Positions 1 through 8,627 of a stretch of 64,000 bases of DNA are shown here, one piece after another. A program made the position numbers and the translations under genes. The notes under the pieces were generated by a model. The model saw only the letters and a list, made by a program, of their open reading frames with translations. It ran no database searches and was not told the origin of the DNA. The first letter of the stretch is position 1. Each line of letters starts with the position of its first letter. The stretch is from Luteibacter pinisoli (GTDB taxonomy: Bacteria > Pseudomonadota > Gammaproteobacteria > Xanthomonadales > Rhodanobacteraceae), in the NCBI RefSeq assembly GCF_006385595.1, contig NZ_CP041046.1, positions 4,479,001 through 4,543,000 on the forward strand, given 5' to 3'.

Positions 1-1651
1 AGGACAGCGTCACCGAGGCCTTGTCGTTGCCCGAGGCCTTCGCGTCGATGGCCACCGCGAACGCGCTGTCCGCCGGGATGATGCCCGCGGTGCGGTAGCG
101 GGAGAACTGCGCGGGCAGGCGGGTGAGGAAGCTGTTCCAGTCGGCGATCGGCGACCACGTGCGCTCGGCCACGGCCGCCACGCGCGGGAAGATCGCGTGC
201 TGCACGCGGCCCCAGTTCGGCTGGTACTCGGTGAACATCGTCAGCTGCTCGCCGAGGATGTGGCTGGCCTTGTCGGCCGGCACGCCATCCGGCACCGGGT
301 TGAAGGTGTAGACGCTTTCCAGCGACTGCACGTTCGGCCGGCCGGCCGGCTCATCCGGCAGGCTGGACTGCAGGTAATCCATGTACAGGTTAGGCGAGGG
401 TGCCATCACCACGTCGTGGCCGGCGTTCGCGGCCTTGATCGCACCCTGGGTACCGCGCCAGGACATGACGGTGGCGCTCGCCGGCACCTTGCCGTCGAGG
501 ATCTCGTCCCAGCCGATCAGGCGGCGGTGATGCTGCTCGAGGTACTCGCCGATGCGAGCGACGAACCAGCCCTGCATCTTCTCTTCGTCGGTGATGCCCA
601 GCGACTTCATCTTCGCCTGCACCGCGGGCGAATGCTCCCATTCGTCCTTCGCCGCCTCGTCGCCACCGACGTGGATGTACGTGGAGGGGAACACCTCCAT
701 CACTTCATCGAGCACATCCTCGAGGAAGGTGAAGGTGCCATCGTCCACGTTGAACAGGGCCGTGTTGACGCCCCAGTCCGACGAGACGGTGTGTGACTTG
801 CCGATGCCGAACTTCGGATACGCGGCCACCGCGGCCTGGGCATGGCCAGGCATCTCGATTTCCGGGACCACGGTGATGTGGCGCTCGGCGGCGTACGCCA
901 CGACCTGGCGTGCTTCTTCCTTCGTGTAGAACCCGCAGTACGGCTTGTCCGCACCGCCGGTGAGGGCGATATCCGGGCCCACGGGCTTGCGGCACGACGC
1001 CACGTCGGTGAGTTTGGGGTACTTCTCGATCTGCAGGCGCCAGCCCTGGTCGTCGGTGAGATGCCAGTGGAAGGTGTTGAGCTTGTGCATCGCCATCTGG
1101 TCGAGCAGGTGCTCGATGTCGCTTACCGACTGGAAGTGGCGGCTGGAATCGAGCATCAGGCCACGCCATTCAAAGCGCGGCTTGTCGACGATGTGCACGC
1201 CGGGCAGGCCGTTCTGTGCGGTCGGGTCGGTGGCCAGCTGCCACAGGGTGACGGCGCCGTAGAACAGGCCGGTCTCGTCGTTGGCGGCGATGCGCACGCC
1301 CTTGTCGTCGACATCGAGCGCATACGCCTCGATGCCCTTCACCGAGGCCTCGGTATGCAGCCAGATGGTGTCGGCACCGGCCTTGCCTTCGACGATGGGC
1401 AGGGTGATGCCACGGGCCTGGCGCAACCAGCCCTGCAGCTGGGCGGCCACCTTCTTCGCCTGGGTGTCCCCGGCGGCGGTGGCGATCTTCGTGCTGCCAT
1501 CGATAGGGAAGTGCCCCGCCACGCGTGCGACCTGGGCGGGCATGGGGATCAGCGAAAGCGGCGTCGTATCGACGGGCGTGGTGTCATGCCTCGGCTGGGT
1601 GGCACAGGCGGTAAGGCCGGTGGCCAGGGCGAGGAGGAGGATACGGCGCAT
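1..1651 (-). CDS. Beta-N-acetylhexosaminidase, GH20 family, lipoprotein (3' end cut by window)
   Basis: Hydrolyses terminal GlcNAc from chitooligosaccharides, probably in the periplasm or at the outer membrane. The N-terminus MRRILLLALATGLTAC is a short lipoprotein signal with lipobox LTAC. A GH20b-like N-terminal domain is followed by the catalytic barrel. Seen in it are the strand with FHWHLTDDQGWRLQ, then PEIEMPGHA, and HVGGDEA, whose Asp-Glu pair is the known GH20 catalytic dyad. The reading frame is open to base 1, so the C-terminus lies outside the window; about 550 residues are present. The ATG at 1651 is chosen because the signal peptide starts there. It lies downstream of the receptor and kinase genes in the same direction and supplies free GlcNAc for the nag genes. 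No NagR-like box is seen directly upstream, and a terminator at 1706-1742 separates it from the receptor gene, so it may have its own promoter. Confidence 0.93.
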   Translation of the reverse strand, partial: MRRILLLALATGLTACATQPRHDTTPVDTTPLSLIPMPAQVARVAGHFPIDGSTKIATAAGDTQAKKVAAQLQGWLRQARGITLPIVEGKAGADTIWLHTEASVKGIEAYALDVDDKGVRIAANDETGLFYGAVTLWQLATDPTAQNGLPGVHIVDKPRFEWRGLMLDSSRHFQSVSDIEHLLDQMAMHKLNTFHWHLTDDQGWRLQIEKYPKLTDVASCRKPVGPDIALTGGADKPYCGFYTKEEARQVVAYAAERHITVVPEIEMPGHAQAAVAAYPKFGIGKSHTVSSDWGVNTALFNVDDGTFTFLEDVLDEVMEVFPSTYIHVGGDEAAKDEWEHSPAVQAKMKSLGITDEEKMQGWFVARIGEYLEQHHRRLIGWDEILDGKVPASATVMSWRGTQGAIKAANAGHDVVMAPSPNLYMDYLQSSLPDEPAGRPNVQSLESVYTFNPVPDGVPADKASHILGEQLTMFTEYQPNWGRVQHAIFPRVAAVAERTWSPIADWNSFLTRLPAQFSRYRTAGIIPADSAFAVAIDAKASGNDKASVTLS

Positions 1652-1705
1652 CGGGACTCCAACGTGGCTAACGCGAAGGCTCGATTGTGTCCGGTATGCC
1701 GCCGC

Positions 1706-1742
1706 AAAAAAAGCGGGCCCGGCAAGGATGTCGACGGGCCCG
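1706..1742 (-). terminator. Rho-independent terminator after the TonB-dependent receptor gene
   Basis: On the minus strand an 8-bp GC-only stem (CGGGCCCG at 1735-1742 pairing with 1714-1721, 13-nt loop) is followed by a run of seven T at 1712-1706. It lies about 65 bases past the receptor stop codon. This is a classic intrinsic terminator and should end the kinase-receptor transcript ahead of the GH20 gene. Confidence 0.85.
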
Positions 1743-1806
1743 AGGGGAATGAAGCTTCGAGGGTTATGTGCGGCCATCCGTGGCCGCCAAGCCATGACGC
1801 TAACGC

Positions 1807-4542
1807 TTAGAGGTCGAAATGCACCGAAGCCATGTAGCGGCGGCCGGTCGTGTACTTCGCCACCGGCAGCGAGGTGACGGTGAGGTACTGCTTGTATTCC
1901 TCGTTCGTCAGGTTCATGCCCGCGAGGGTGAACGAGACGTTCTTGTTGAGCTTGTAGCCGATCGTCGCACCCAGGTCGCCGTAGTCGGCCGTGGTGGCCG
2001 GCGGCGCACCGGCGATGTAACCGCCGGCGAGGTACTTGCTGCGCCAGTTGTACGTGATGCGGGCGCTGAACGGGCCTTCCTCGTAGTACGGGCTGAGCGA
2101 ATAGGCGTTCTTCGAGTTGTACGGCAGCGAACCACCGGAATCGAGCGTGCCCTTTGCATACGTGTAGCTTGCGGTCACGCCGAAGCCGGTATCCCAGAAC
2201 GCCTGCTGGTAGCTGAGCGTGCCGCCCCGGACCTTGCCGGCGCCGGTGTTGCGCGGACGGCTGATCGAGTACTCGCAGAAGCCATCCGGCGTGCACAGGC
2301 CCTGTGCGACCTGGCGGGCAAACGTCGTCGGGTCGTTGACCAGGCCGCCGTTGTAGAGCAGCTCGTTCGCCGAATCGACCACGGTGTAGTTGTCGATCTT
2401 CTTGTAGAAGCCGGTCAGCGCCAGGTACGACTGCGGCGCGAAATACCACTCAGCCGAGGCCGAGTAATTCTTCGAGCTGTAGTCCTTCAGGTTCGGGTTG
2501 CCACCCGAGCCGGTCAGCACCGAGTCGTTGAGGAACAGGTTGTTCACCTGCATGTTGTACGGCGGACGCGCGATCACCTTGGCGGCCGCGGCACGCAGCA
2601 CGACGTCTTCCATCAGGTCGTACGCGATGTTGATGCTCGGCAGCCAGTTCTTCGTGGTGCGCGAGGAGGTCTGCCAGGAACCCGGCGGGGCCGGCAGCAC
2701 CGGGGCGCCGCTGTAGTTGAAGCCGGTGCCGTCGGTCTTGGTGTCGACGTAACGGATACCGAAGTTGCCGTGGAAGCCGCCACCCGCGAAGTTCGCCTGC
2801 GCGTACGCCGCGTTGGTCTTCTCGACCAGCTTGTACGTGCCGTTGAGGTACGTACCCGGGTCTTCGTTGCCACCGTTGGTGTTGCGCACCCACTGGTACT
2901 GGGCTTCCTTGTCCGGCATGACGTGGTTGGCCGAACCGTCGAGGCCGTTCAGCGCATCGAGCGTGTTCGTGTAACCGCCGAAGCCGAGGTCTTCCAGGTT
3001 GGTCGGTGCGTTGCCGCCGTAGACGTGGGCATTCATGCCCTCTTCGTGTCGGTTCCAGCGGTAACCCACGGCCACTTCGTTGATGAACGAATCGAAGAAC
3101 TTCGAGAAGTCCAGCTGCGCATACGTGTCACGCGAGTGCGCGGAGTACGAGCCGTAGTTGCCGGGCCAGCCACCCAGGCCATCCACGTCACCCATGTGCC
3201 AGTTGGCCGGATCGCGGGCAGCGGCGGGGCTGTCGAAGTTGAAGCCCTTGTTGATGTCCCAGGTGTAACCACCGGCGTACACCGGCTCCATCACGGCCTG
3301 CGAGATGTTGTCGTTGATCGCCTTGCTGTAACCGGCCGCACCGGCGAGCTGCCAGCCGTCACCGTGGAAGGTGGACTTCAGGTCATGGGCGACGGTGCGC
3401 ACCACCGACTTGCGGATGTTGCTGTCGAACGTGCCCTGCGCGATGGCCGGGCAGGTCGGGTCGTCGTTACCGCAGACATGGCCACCGGTGACCACGCCGT
3501 TCGGGCCCTGGTTGAAGCTGGTGACGTTACCCGGCGTCGCGCCGGTGAACGGGTACAGCGACTGGTTCCAGTTGTCGAAGTTCTCGCGGACGAACAGGTT
3601 GTTGAACTCGAGATCCCAGTTGTCCGTCGGACGCAGCTGGAAGCCGAGCGTGGCAGTGTCGCGCTTGCGCTTCTGCTGGAACCACGCCGAGTTGACTTCG
3701 TCGGGCACCTTCGCGTTCGGATCGAGCGAACCGTTGGCGATGCCGGCGGCCACGGCCGGGCTGGAGGCCCACTTCGAGACCGGGCTGTAGCTGAAGATTT
3801 CGAAGCCCTGACGGTCGATCTTTTCCTCGTAGTGCTGCAGCGAGGCGATCATGCCGAAGGTGCTGTCCGCATTCTTCCAGCTGTACAGCGCCGAGCCGGT
3901 CGGACGGGTGCCCGCCGTGCCCTGGTCGTTGTAGTTCAGGCCGAACGAACCACGGACGGTGTTAGCCGGCAGGTCGAGCGGCTCAAGCGTGTGCAGCAGC
4001 ACCGTGCCGCCGAGGCTGCCTTCGGTGAGGCGCGCTTCGGGCGACTTGTAGACTTCCAGGCGGCCGACGATTTCCGGCGCGAGCATGGTGAAGTCGAAGC
4101 CGCGGTTCGGCTGGGCGCCGTACTGCCACGGCGTCTGCGACACCGGCTGGCCATTGAGGAACGTCAGGTTGAGGCTGGGATCGGTGCCGTCGATGGAGAC
4201 GCGGTCGCCCTGGCCGAACTGACGGTCGATCGTGACGCCCGGGACCTGCGTCATCGCTTCGGCGACGTTGGTGTTCGGGAACTTGCCGATGTCTTCGGCC
4301 GTGACGGCTTCGACGATGGCGTCGGCATTGCGCTTGGTGTCCAGCGACTTCTCAAGGCTGGCGCGGATGCCGGTGACGGTGATGCCCTCGAGCTGGGCTG
4401 CCTTGGCAGCGTCGGCTTTTTGCTGGGCGGTCTGCGGCTTGGCCGGGTCCTGGGTCGACGCGTCCTGCGCGGCAACGGTTCCGGTGAAACAGCAGAGTCC
4501 GGCGATGATGCTCGCCGTGAGCAGATTCCTACGATGCGACAT
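1807..4542 (-). CDS. TonB-dependent receptor (TonB-Xanth-Caul type), probable chitooligosaccharide/GlcNAc uptake
   Basis: Outer-membrane active transporter of 911 residues. A signal peptide covers about residues 1-25 (cleavage near TVAAQD). A TonB-box/plug region follows (ITVTGIRASLEKSLDTKR, then the plug with VAEAMTQVPGVTIDR and EGSLGGTVLLHT). The 22-strand barrel fills the rest and ends with a terminal aromatic-rich strand (YMASVHFDL, ending in Leu rather than Phe). The EDIGKFPNTNVAEA and IDGTDPS style is that of the TonB-Xanth-Caul family, which in xanthomonads and Caulobacter imports plant and chitin oligosaccharides. The substrate is inferred from the neighbours (GH20, sugar kinase, NagP). 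It lies 119 bases downstream of the kinase gene in the same direction with no strong terminator between, so both are probably transcribed from the NagR-box promoter near 5767. Confidence 0.9.
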   Translation of the reverse strand: MSHRRNLLTASIIAGLCCFTGTVAAQDASTQDPAKPQTAQQKADAAKAAQLEGITVTGIRASLEKSLDTKRNADAIVEAVTAEDIGKFPNTNVAEAMTQVPGVTIDRQFGQGDRVSIDGTDPSLNLTFLNGQPVSQTPWQYGAQPNRGFDFTMLAPEIVGRLEVYKSPEARLTEGSLGGTVLLHTLEPLDLPANTVRGSFGLNYNDQGTAGTRPTGSALYSWKNADSTFGMIASLQHYEEKIDRQGFEIFSYSPVSKWASSPAVAAGIANGSLDPNAKVPDEVNSAWFQQKRKRDTATLGFQLRPTDNWDLEFNNLFVRENFDNWNQSLYPFTGATPGNVTSFNQGPNGVVTGGHVCGNDDPTCPAIAQGTFDSNIRKSVVRTVAHDLKSTFHGDGWQLAGAAGYSKAINDNISQAVMEPVYAGGYTWDINKGFNFDSPAAARDPANWHMGDVDGLGGWPGNYGSYSAHSRDTYAQLDFSKFFDSFINEVAVGYRWNRHEEGMNAHVYGGNAPTNLEDLGFGGYTNTLDALNGLDGSANHVMPDKEAQYQWVRNTNGGNEDPGTYLNGTYKLVEKTNAAYAQANFAGGGFHGNFGIRYVDTKTDGTGFNYSGAPVLPAPPGSWQTSSRTTKNWLPSINIAYDLMEDVVLRAAAAKVIARPPYNMQVNNLFLNDSVLTGSGGNPNLKDYSSKNYSASAEWYFAPQSYLALTGFYKKIDNYTVVDSANELLYNGGLVNDPTTFARQVAQGLCTPDGFCEYSISRPRNTGAGKVRGGTLSYQQAFWDTGFGVTASYTYAKGTLDSGGSLPYNSKNAYSLSPYYEEGPFSARITYNWRSKYLAGGYIAGAPPATTADYGDLGATIGYKLNKNVSFTLAGMNLTNEEYKQYLTVTSLPVAKYTTGRRYMASVHFDL

Positions 4543-4661
4543 GGTGTCCTCCCCTCAGAGGATGTAGCTTCGGCGGGTTTCGCGACCGCGCCGGGCTTTC
4601 GTTGCTATCGGAGAGCCTTTCGGCCCGGTTTTTTACTAAGCCTGCGTTCCTTTCCCACTCA

Positions 4662-5720
4662 TCAATGAGCAGCCGAACCGTGCAGGTAGAGACCGGCGGC
4701 ACCGATCACTCCCAACTGTCCGTGGTCCATGAGACGTACCGGCACTTGCTGGAGAAAGGCGCGCATAACGCCCTTGTTGAAAAACCTGTCTGCGAAGCTG
4801 CTGGCGGCGAGATACTCGCGGATCTGCGGCAGGATGCCGCCGGCCAGGAACACGCCACCGCGGGCGCCATAGAGCATGGCGAGGTCGCCGACGAAGCTGC
4901 CGAGCAGGCCGCAGAACACGTCCAGTGCTTCGACCGCGGCGGGATCATTCCCGGCGAGGGCGGCGCTGGTGACGGCGGCGGGTTCGGCATGCGTCGCGGG
5001 GGTGCCGCGCAGCGTCGAAATCGCTTTGTAGAGGTTGACCAGACCGGGGCCTGAAAGGGCGGTCTCGTAGGAAACGTAGTCGCGGCTCTTCGCCAGCTCG
5101 CCGAGGATCGCGGCTTCGCGCGGCGTGCCCGGGGCCAGCGAGATCTGGCCGGCTTCGGTGGCCAGCACGGTGGCGTGCGGCTTGCCGGGCAGCAGCACCG
5201 CCGAGCCGAGGCCGGTGCCCGGGCCCATCACCAGCATCGGGCCGGCGGCGGGCGCCGCGGCGGTCTCGATGATGGCGGTGGTCTCGTGGTCCCGCAGGAA
5301 CTGGCAGGCGTAGGCCACGGCCTCGAAGTCGTTGACCACGCGCAGGCCGGCCAGGTGCAGGCTGTCGCGGATGTCGCCGATGGACACCGGCCAGGGCAGG
5401 TTCTCGTTGACGATGGCGTCGCCCAGGACGTAACCGGCGCTGGCCACCGCGCAGTGGTGCACGGCGAACTGGCCGTCGAGGTGGCCGACGAAGTCCTTCA
5501 GCACGGCGGTGAGGCTGGGCCAGTCCGCGCAGGCATAGCGCTCATAGCGCAGCACGTCGAAGGAGCCGCCGGCGAGCGCGGGACGCACCAAGCCGATACG
5601 GGCATGCGTGCCGCCCACGTCGGCGGCGATGAACGCCTCCGCACGCGTCGTCCGCACTGCTTCCCGCTTGCTTGCCTGTTCGCCCACGCCTGGCCCCTTG
5701 TGTCCTTGCGATGCGGTCAC
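4662..5720 (-). CDS. Glucokinase-family hexose kinase (glucose or GlcNAc kinase)
   Basis: Phosphorylates glucose or GlcNAc with ATP in the cytoplasm. The proteobacterial glucokinase fold (PF02685) is shown by the phosphate-1 motif ADVGGTHARIGLV at about residues 33-45, by NDFEAVAYA, and by the adenosine-site motif MGPGTGLGSAV. At 352 residues it is about 30 longer than E. coli Glk because of an N-terminal extension. The start is a GTG at 5720 with AGGA eight bases upstream; no ATG exists between it and the conserved core. Xanthomonads use members of this family as their GlcNAc kinase (NagK-II), and the location between the receptor and nagP favours that role. Specificity cannot be read from the sequence, and glucose kinase feeding zwf is equally possible. 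Confidence 0.85.
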   Translation of the reverse strand: MTASQGHKGPGVGEQASKREAVRTTRAEAFIAADVGGTHARIGLVRPALAGGSFDVLRYERYACADWPSLTAVLKDFVGHLDGQFAVHHCAVASAGYVLGDAIVNENLPWPVSIGDIRDSLHLAGLRVVNDFEAVAYACQFLRDHETTAIIETAAAPAAGPMLVMGPGTGLGSAVLLPGKPHATVLATEAGQISLAPGTPREAAILGELAKSRDYVSYETALSGPGLVNLYKAISTLRGTPATHAEPAAVTSAALAGNDPAAVEALDVFCGLLGSFVGDLAMLYGARGGVFLAGGILPQIREYLAASSFADRFFNKGVMRAFLQQVPVRLMDHGQLGVIGAAGLYLHGSAAH

Positions 5721-5766
5721 ATGAATTTCCTGTGACGCCCCTGTTTTTCGCAGTCTGTGTTTCCGA

Positions 5767-5780
5767 TGACAACGTTGTCA
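5767..5780. promoter_or_regulatory. NagR-like operator, perfect palindrome
   Basis: TGACAACGTTGTCA is a perfect 14-bp palindrome in the divergent interval between the kinase and nagP genes. It matches the core of the known NagR (LacI family) box of Alteromonadales and Xanthomonadales. On the minus strand the extended TTGACA could also serve as a -35 element for the kinase-receptor transcript, the expected layout for repression. The nagR-like gene lies just beyond nagP. Confidence 0.75.
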
Positions 5781-5828
5781 ACAGGACAAATGGCTAGGAC
5801 AGGGAACATTCCATCGTGCGTCGCAACA

Positions 5829-5840
5829 GGAAACGTTTTC
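5829..5840. promoter_or_regulatory. LacI-type operator-like element GGAAACGTTTTC (copy 1)
   Basis: GGAAACGTTTTC has the AAACGTTT core typical of LacI-family operators but differs from the NagR box at 5767. An identical 12-mer occurs at 15854-15865 in the zwf/nagQ interval. The bound protein is unknown. Confidence 0.5.
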
Positions 5841-5980
5841 GTCCGGGGGCGATTTTCCGCAGACTTTGCGCGACAGGCGGTCCGGAGGCCGTTTGGCCCG
5901 GCCGATCAGGCGCTTGCGGCGTTGCGACATCGATAGTCAGTACATCGACCCGACCCGGGCCGGGGGCGGGATGGCGCGAT

Positions 5981-5995
5981 TGACAACGTTGCGCA
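5981..5995 (+). promoter_or_regulatory. Second, imperfect NagR-like half box upstream of nagP
   Basis: TGACAACGTTGCGCA matches the left half and centre of the perfect box at 5767 but has a degenerate right half. It contains a TTGACA (5980-5985) about 70 bases before the nagP ATG. A matching -10 is weak. The spacing from the first box (about 214 bases) would allow looping. Confidence 0.5.
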
Positions 5996-6054
5996 CACGA
6001 GTCATTAAAGGGACAAAACCGCGGCATCAACACCAAGAAAGGGGAGCACAACCC

Positions 6055-7344
6055 ATGTCGTCCACCACGGCCGCTGTCGGCGAGACGCGCCATTCCAGCG
6101 TCGGGCCGATGATCATCATCGGCATCCTGTTTTTCATCTTCGGCTTCGTCACGTGGCTCAACGGCCCCCTGATCACCTTCGTCAAGCTGGCCTTCGCGCT
6201 GGATGACGTGGGCGCCTTCCTGGTGCCCAGCGCCTTCTATCTCTCGTACTTCTTCCTCGCCCTGCCCGCCTCCTTCATCCTGAAGAAGACCGGCATGAAG
6301 AAGGGCATGGGCCTGGGCCTGTTCGTCATGGCGATCGGCGCGGCCACGTTCGGCCAGTTCGTCACCATGCGCGTGTACCCGGGCGCGCTCATCGGCCTGT
6401 TCATCATCGGTGCCGGCCTCTCGCTGCTGCAGACCGCCTCCAACCCGTACATCTCGGTGCTTGGCCCGATCGACAGCGCTGCTCAGCGCATCGCCTTCAT
6501 GGGCATCTGCAACAAGATCGCCGGTGCGCTCGCCCCCTTCGTGTTCGGCTGGGTGGTGATGAGCAACATCGGCGGCTTCGACAAGCAGATCGCCGCGGCC
6601 TCCTCGCCGGAAGAGAAGGAGGCCCTGCTCAACGCCTTCGCCGCGAAGGTGCACATGCCGTACCTCGCGATGGCCGGCATCCTGGTCGTGCTGGCGATCT
6701 GGGTGGTGCGTTCGTCGCTGCCGGAAATCCGCGCGTCCACGGATAACTCCGAGCGCGCCATCGGCCATGCCAAGGGCAGCATCTTCAGCTTCCCGCACCT
6801 GTGGCTCGGCGTGCTCTGCCTGTTCGTGTACGTCGGCGTGGAAGTGATGGCGGGCGACGCCATCGGCACCTACGGCCAGGGCTTCGGCATGACGCCGGAA
6901 GACACCAAGCACTTCACCTCGTACACGCTGTTCGCCATGCTGATCGGCTATGTCGCCGGCCTGGTGCTGATCCCCAGGGTGATCTCCCAGCACAAGTACC
7001 TGGCGCTCTCAGCCGTGCTTGGCGTGCTGTTCTCCATCGGCACCTATGTCACCACCGGTTACACCTCGGTGGCCTTCGTGGCGGCACTGGGCTTTGCCAA
7101 CGCCATGATGTGGCCGGCGATCTTCCCGCTGGCGATCAAGGGCCTCGGCAGCCTCACCGAGTTTGGCTCGGCCCTGCTGATCATGGGTATCGCCGGTGGC
7201 GCCATCATCCCGCAGCTGTTTGCCCACCTGAAGCAGGGCCACGACTTCCAGCTCGTGTTCCTCGCCCTGATGATGCCGTGCTACCTGTACATCCTTTATT
7301 ACGGCGCTGCCGGCCATAAGGTCGGTCAGCATACAAAGGACTGA
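6055..7344 (+). CDS. nagP: NagP-type GlcNAc/sugar:H+ symporter (MFS, FucP family)
   Basis: Inner-membrane importer of 429 residues with about 12 membrane segments from residue 20 to the end. The opening GILFFIFGFVTWLNGPLI and the central LLQTASNPYISVLGP are hallmarks of the FucP/GluP/NagP branch of the major facilitator superfamily. The usual FucP length is 410-440. The ATG at 6055 has GGGG/GGAG (AAGGGGAG) at the right distance; an open frame further upstream has no such signal. It sits next to nagR and divergent from the kinase-receptor pair, so GlcNAc is the likely substrate, although glucose or other hexoses are possible in this family. Regulation by NagR is inferred from the boxes at 5767 and 5981. 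Confidence 0.88.
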   Translation: MSSTTAAVGETRHSSVGPMIIIGILFFIFGFVTWLNGPLITFVKLAFALDDVGAFLVPSAFYLSYFFLALPASFILKKTGMKKGMGLGLFVMAIGAATFGQFVTMRVYPGALIGLFIIGAGLSLLQTASNPYISVLGPIDSAAQRIAFMGICNKIAGALAPFVFGWVVMSNIGGFDKQIAAASSPEEKEALLNAFAAKVHMPYLAMAGILVVLAIWVVRSSLPEIRASTDNSERAIGHAKGSIFSFPHLWLGVLCLFVYVGVEVMAGDAIGTYGQGFGMTPEDTKHFTSYTLFAMLIGYVAGLVLIPRVISQHKYLALSAVLGVLFSIGTYVTTGYTSVAFVAALGFANAMMWPAIFPLAIKGLGSLTEFGSALLIMGIAGGAIIPQLFAHLKQGHDFQLVFLALMMPCYLYILYYGAAGHKVGQHTKD

Positions 7345-7408
7345 AACCTCTCTTCGCTCGGTGACGGCCATCCGCTAGGATGGCCGTCTTGCTATCGAGG
7401 GTCGTGAT

Positions 7409-8437
7409 TTGCGTAGCCCCACCATCAAGGACGTCGCTGAGCGGGCCGGCGTTTCGCTGAAGACCGTATCGCGCGTCATCAACCACGAGCCCTCCGTGCA
7501 CGTGCGCACCCGTGAAAAGGTGCAGCGCGCCATCGAGGCGCTGGATTACCAGCCCGACCAGGCCGCCCGCAGCCTGCGCAGCTCGCGCACGTACGCGCTG
7601 GGCCTGGTGTATGACAACCCCAACGCCCACTACGTCATCGCCATGCAGAACGGCGTGCTGTCGGTGTGCCGCGAGCGGGGCTTCGGCCTGCAGATCCATC
7701 CGTGCGACTCGTCGGCACCGCGCCTGGCGGAGCAGCTCGGTGACCTGGTCCGGCGCAACCGCCTGGCCGGCCTCGTGCTGTGCCCGCCGATGTCGGAGCA
7801 GCCCGAGCTGCTGGCCCTGCTCACCGAGCAGAACGTGCCGTTCGTGCGGATCATCTCCGCCCGTAAGGACCCGAAGGACGGCTGGCCCTGCGTGTTCGTG
7901 GACGACCGAGACGCGGCCTATGCGATCACCGAGCACCTGATCCAGCTCGGCCACCATCGCATCGGTTTCCTGTGGGGTGGCAAGGAGCACCGCTCCAGCC
8001 CCGAGCGTTACCAGGGGTATGAAGACGCGCTGCGCGGTTACGGCATCGACGTGGACCCCGCGCTCGTGGTCGAAGGCGATTACTCGTTCGACGATGGCTT
8101 CCGTGGCGCGCGCAAATTGCTCGGCCTGCGCAACCCGCCGACGGCGATCTTCGGTTCCAACGATGAAATCGCCGCGGGCGTGCTCGCCGCCGCGCGCTCC
8201 GGTGGCGTCGACGTGCCGTGGGAGCTCTCCATCGCCGGCTTCGAAGACAGCCCGTTCTCGAAGCAGTCGTGGCCCGCGCTGACCACCTCGCGACAGAACA
8301 CCGAGGAGATCGGCCGCCACGCGGCACAGCGCCTCATCGCCGAACTCGAGCGTGACAACGGCGCACCGCCCATCGACAACGAAGGCTTCAGCCCGGACCT
8401 CGTCGTGCGCGGTTCCACGGCCCCTCGCCGCCTCTGA
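7409..8437 (+). CDS. nagR: LacI-family transcriptional repressor, NagR-like
   Basis: DNA-binding repressor of 342 residues. The LacI helix-turn-helix is at residues 5-25 (TIKDVAERAGVSLKTVSRVI), the hinge follows (YQPDQAARSLRSSRTYALG), and the periplasmic-binding-protein-like effector domain fills residues 62-335. The start is a TTG at 7409 with GAGG eight bases upstream; no ATG precedes the conserved helix-turn-helix. It follows nagP by 64 bases in the same direction, so it is probably cotranscribed with it or autoregulated. The xanthomonad and Shewanella NagR is a LacI protein that releases its box in response to a GlcNAc metabolite; that role here is inferred from position and the palindrome at 5767. 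Confidence 0.88.
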   Translation: MRSPTIKDVAERAGVSLKTVSRVINHEPSVHVRTREKVQRAIEALDYQPDQAARSLRSSRTYALGLVYDNPNAHYVIAMQNGVLSVCRERGFGLQIHPCDSSAPRLAEQLGDLVRRNRLAGLVLCPPMSEQPELLALLTEQNVPFVRIISARKDPKDGWPCVFVDDRDAAYAITEHLIQLGHHRIGFLWGGKEHRSSPERYQGYEDALRGYGIDVDPALVVEGDYSFDDGFRGARKLLGLRNPPTAIFGSNDEIAAGVLAAARSGGVDVPWELSIAGFEDSPFSKQSWPALTTSRQNTEEIGRHAAQRLIAELERDNGAPPIDNEGFSPDLVVRGSTAPRRL

Positions 8438-8481
8438 TCCACGCGGCGACATCGGCTTAACGCCGCATTTGTTAATCTTTT

Positions 8482-8533
8482 CGGGATATCCACTGCGCGC
8501 GCCGCTTGCGTTTGCCTTGAGGTGGATATCCCG
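8482..8533. repeat. 12-bp perfect inverted repeat upstream of the ProP-like transporter
   Basis: CGGGATATCCAC (8482-8493) and GTGGATATCCCG (8522-8533) are exact inverted copies separated by 28 bases. Each arm also contains the smaller palindrome GGATATCC. The interval 8438-8627 has no gene. It could be a paired operator four helical turns apart or a large hairpin; there is no T-run, so it is not a standard terminator. Confidence 0.65.
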
Positions 8534-8627
8534 CGCGTTCCGCGTAGCGCATCCCTATCCCCAGGACGGTTGCTTCCGGCCACGCTCTGTCGTGCCTGCA
8601 CCTCCGCGAGACACAGGAGCACGCACG

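Noticed and set aside
197..1877. Long plus-strand open frames across the GH20 gene
   Set aside because: They are shadows of the minus-strand hexosaminidase, which shows family motifs; the plus-strand products have only GC-driven Arg/Val/His-rich composition.
4600..4640. Possible terminator before the T-run near 4630
   Set aside because: The stem has mismatches, and the T-run is on the plus strand, where no gene ends.
1819..4668. 949-codon plus-strand open frame opposite the TonB-dependent receptor
   Set aside because: Antisense to a well-supported receptor gene; the product is Arg/Val-rich with no domain.
5716..5736. GTCAC/GTGAC inverted pair at the kinase start as a CRP/Clp site
   Set aside because: The half-sites are in the opposite orientation to the TGTGA-N6-TCACA consensus and overlap the start codon.
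5794..6993. 399-codon minus-strand open frame opposite nagP
   Set aside because: Antisense shadow covering the promoter region with operators; no domain.
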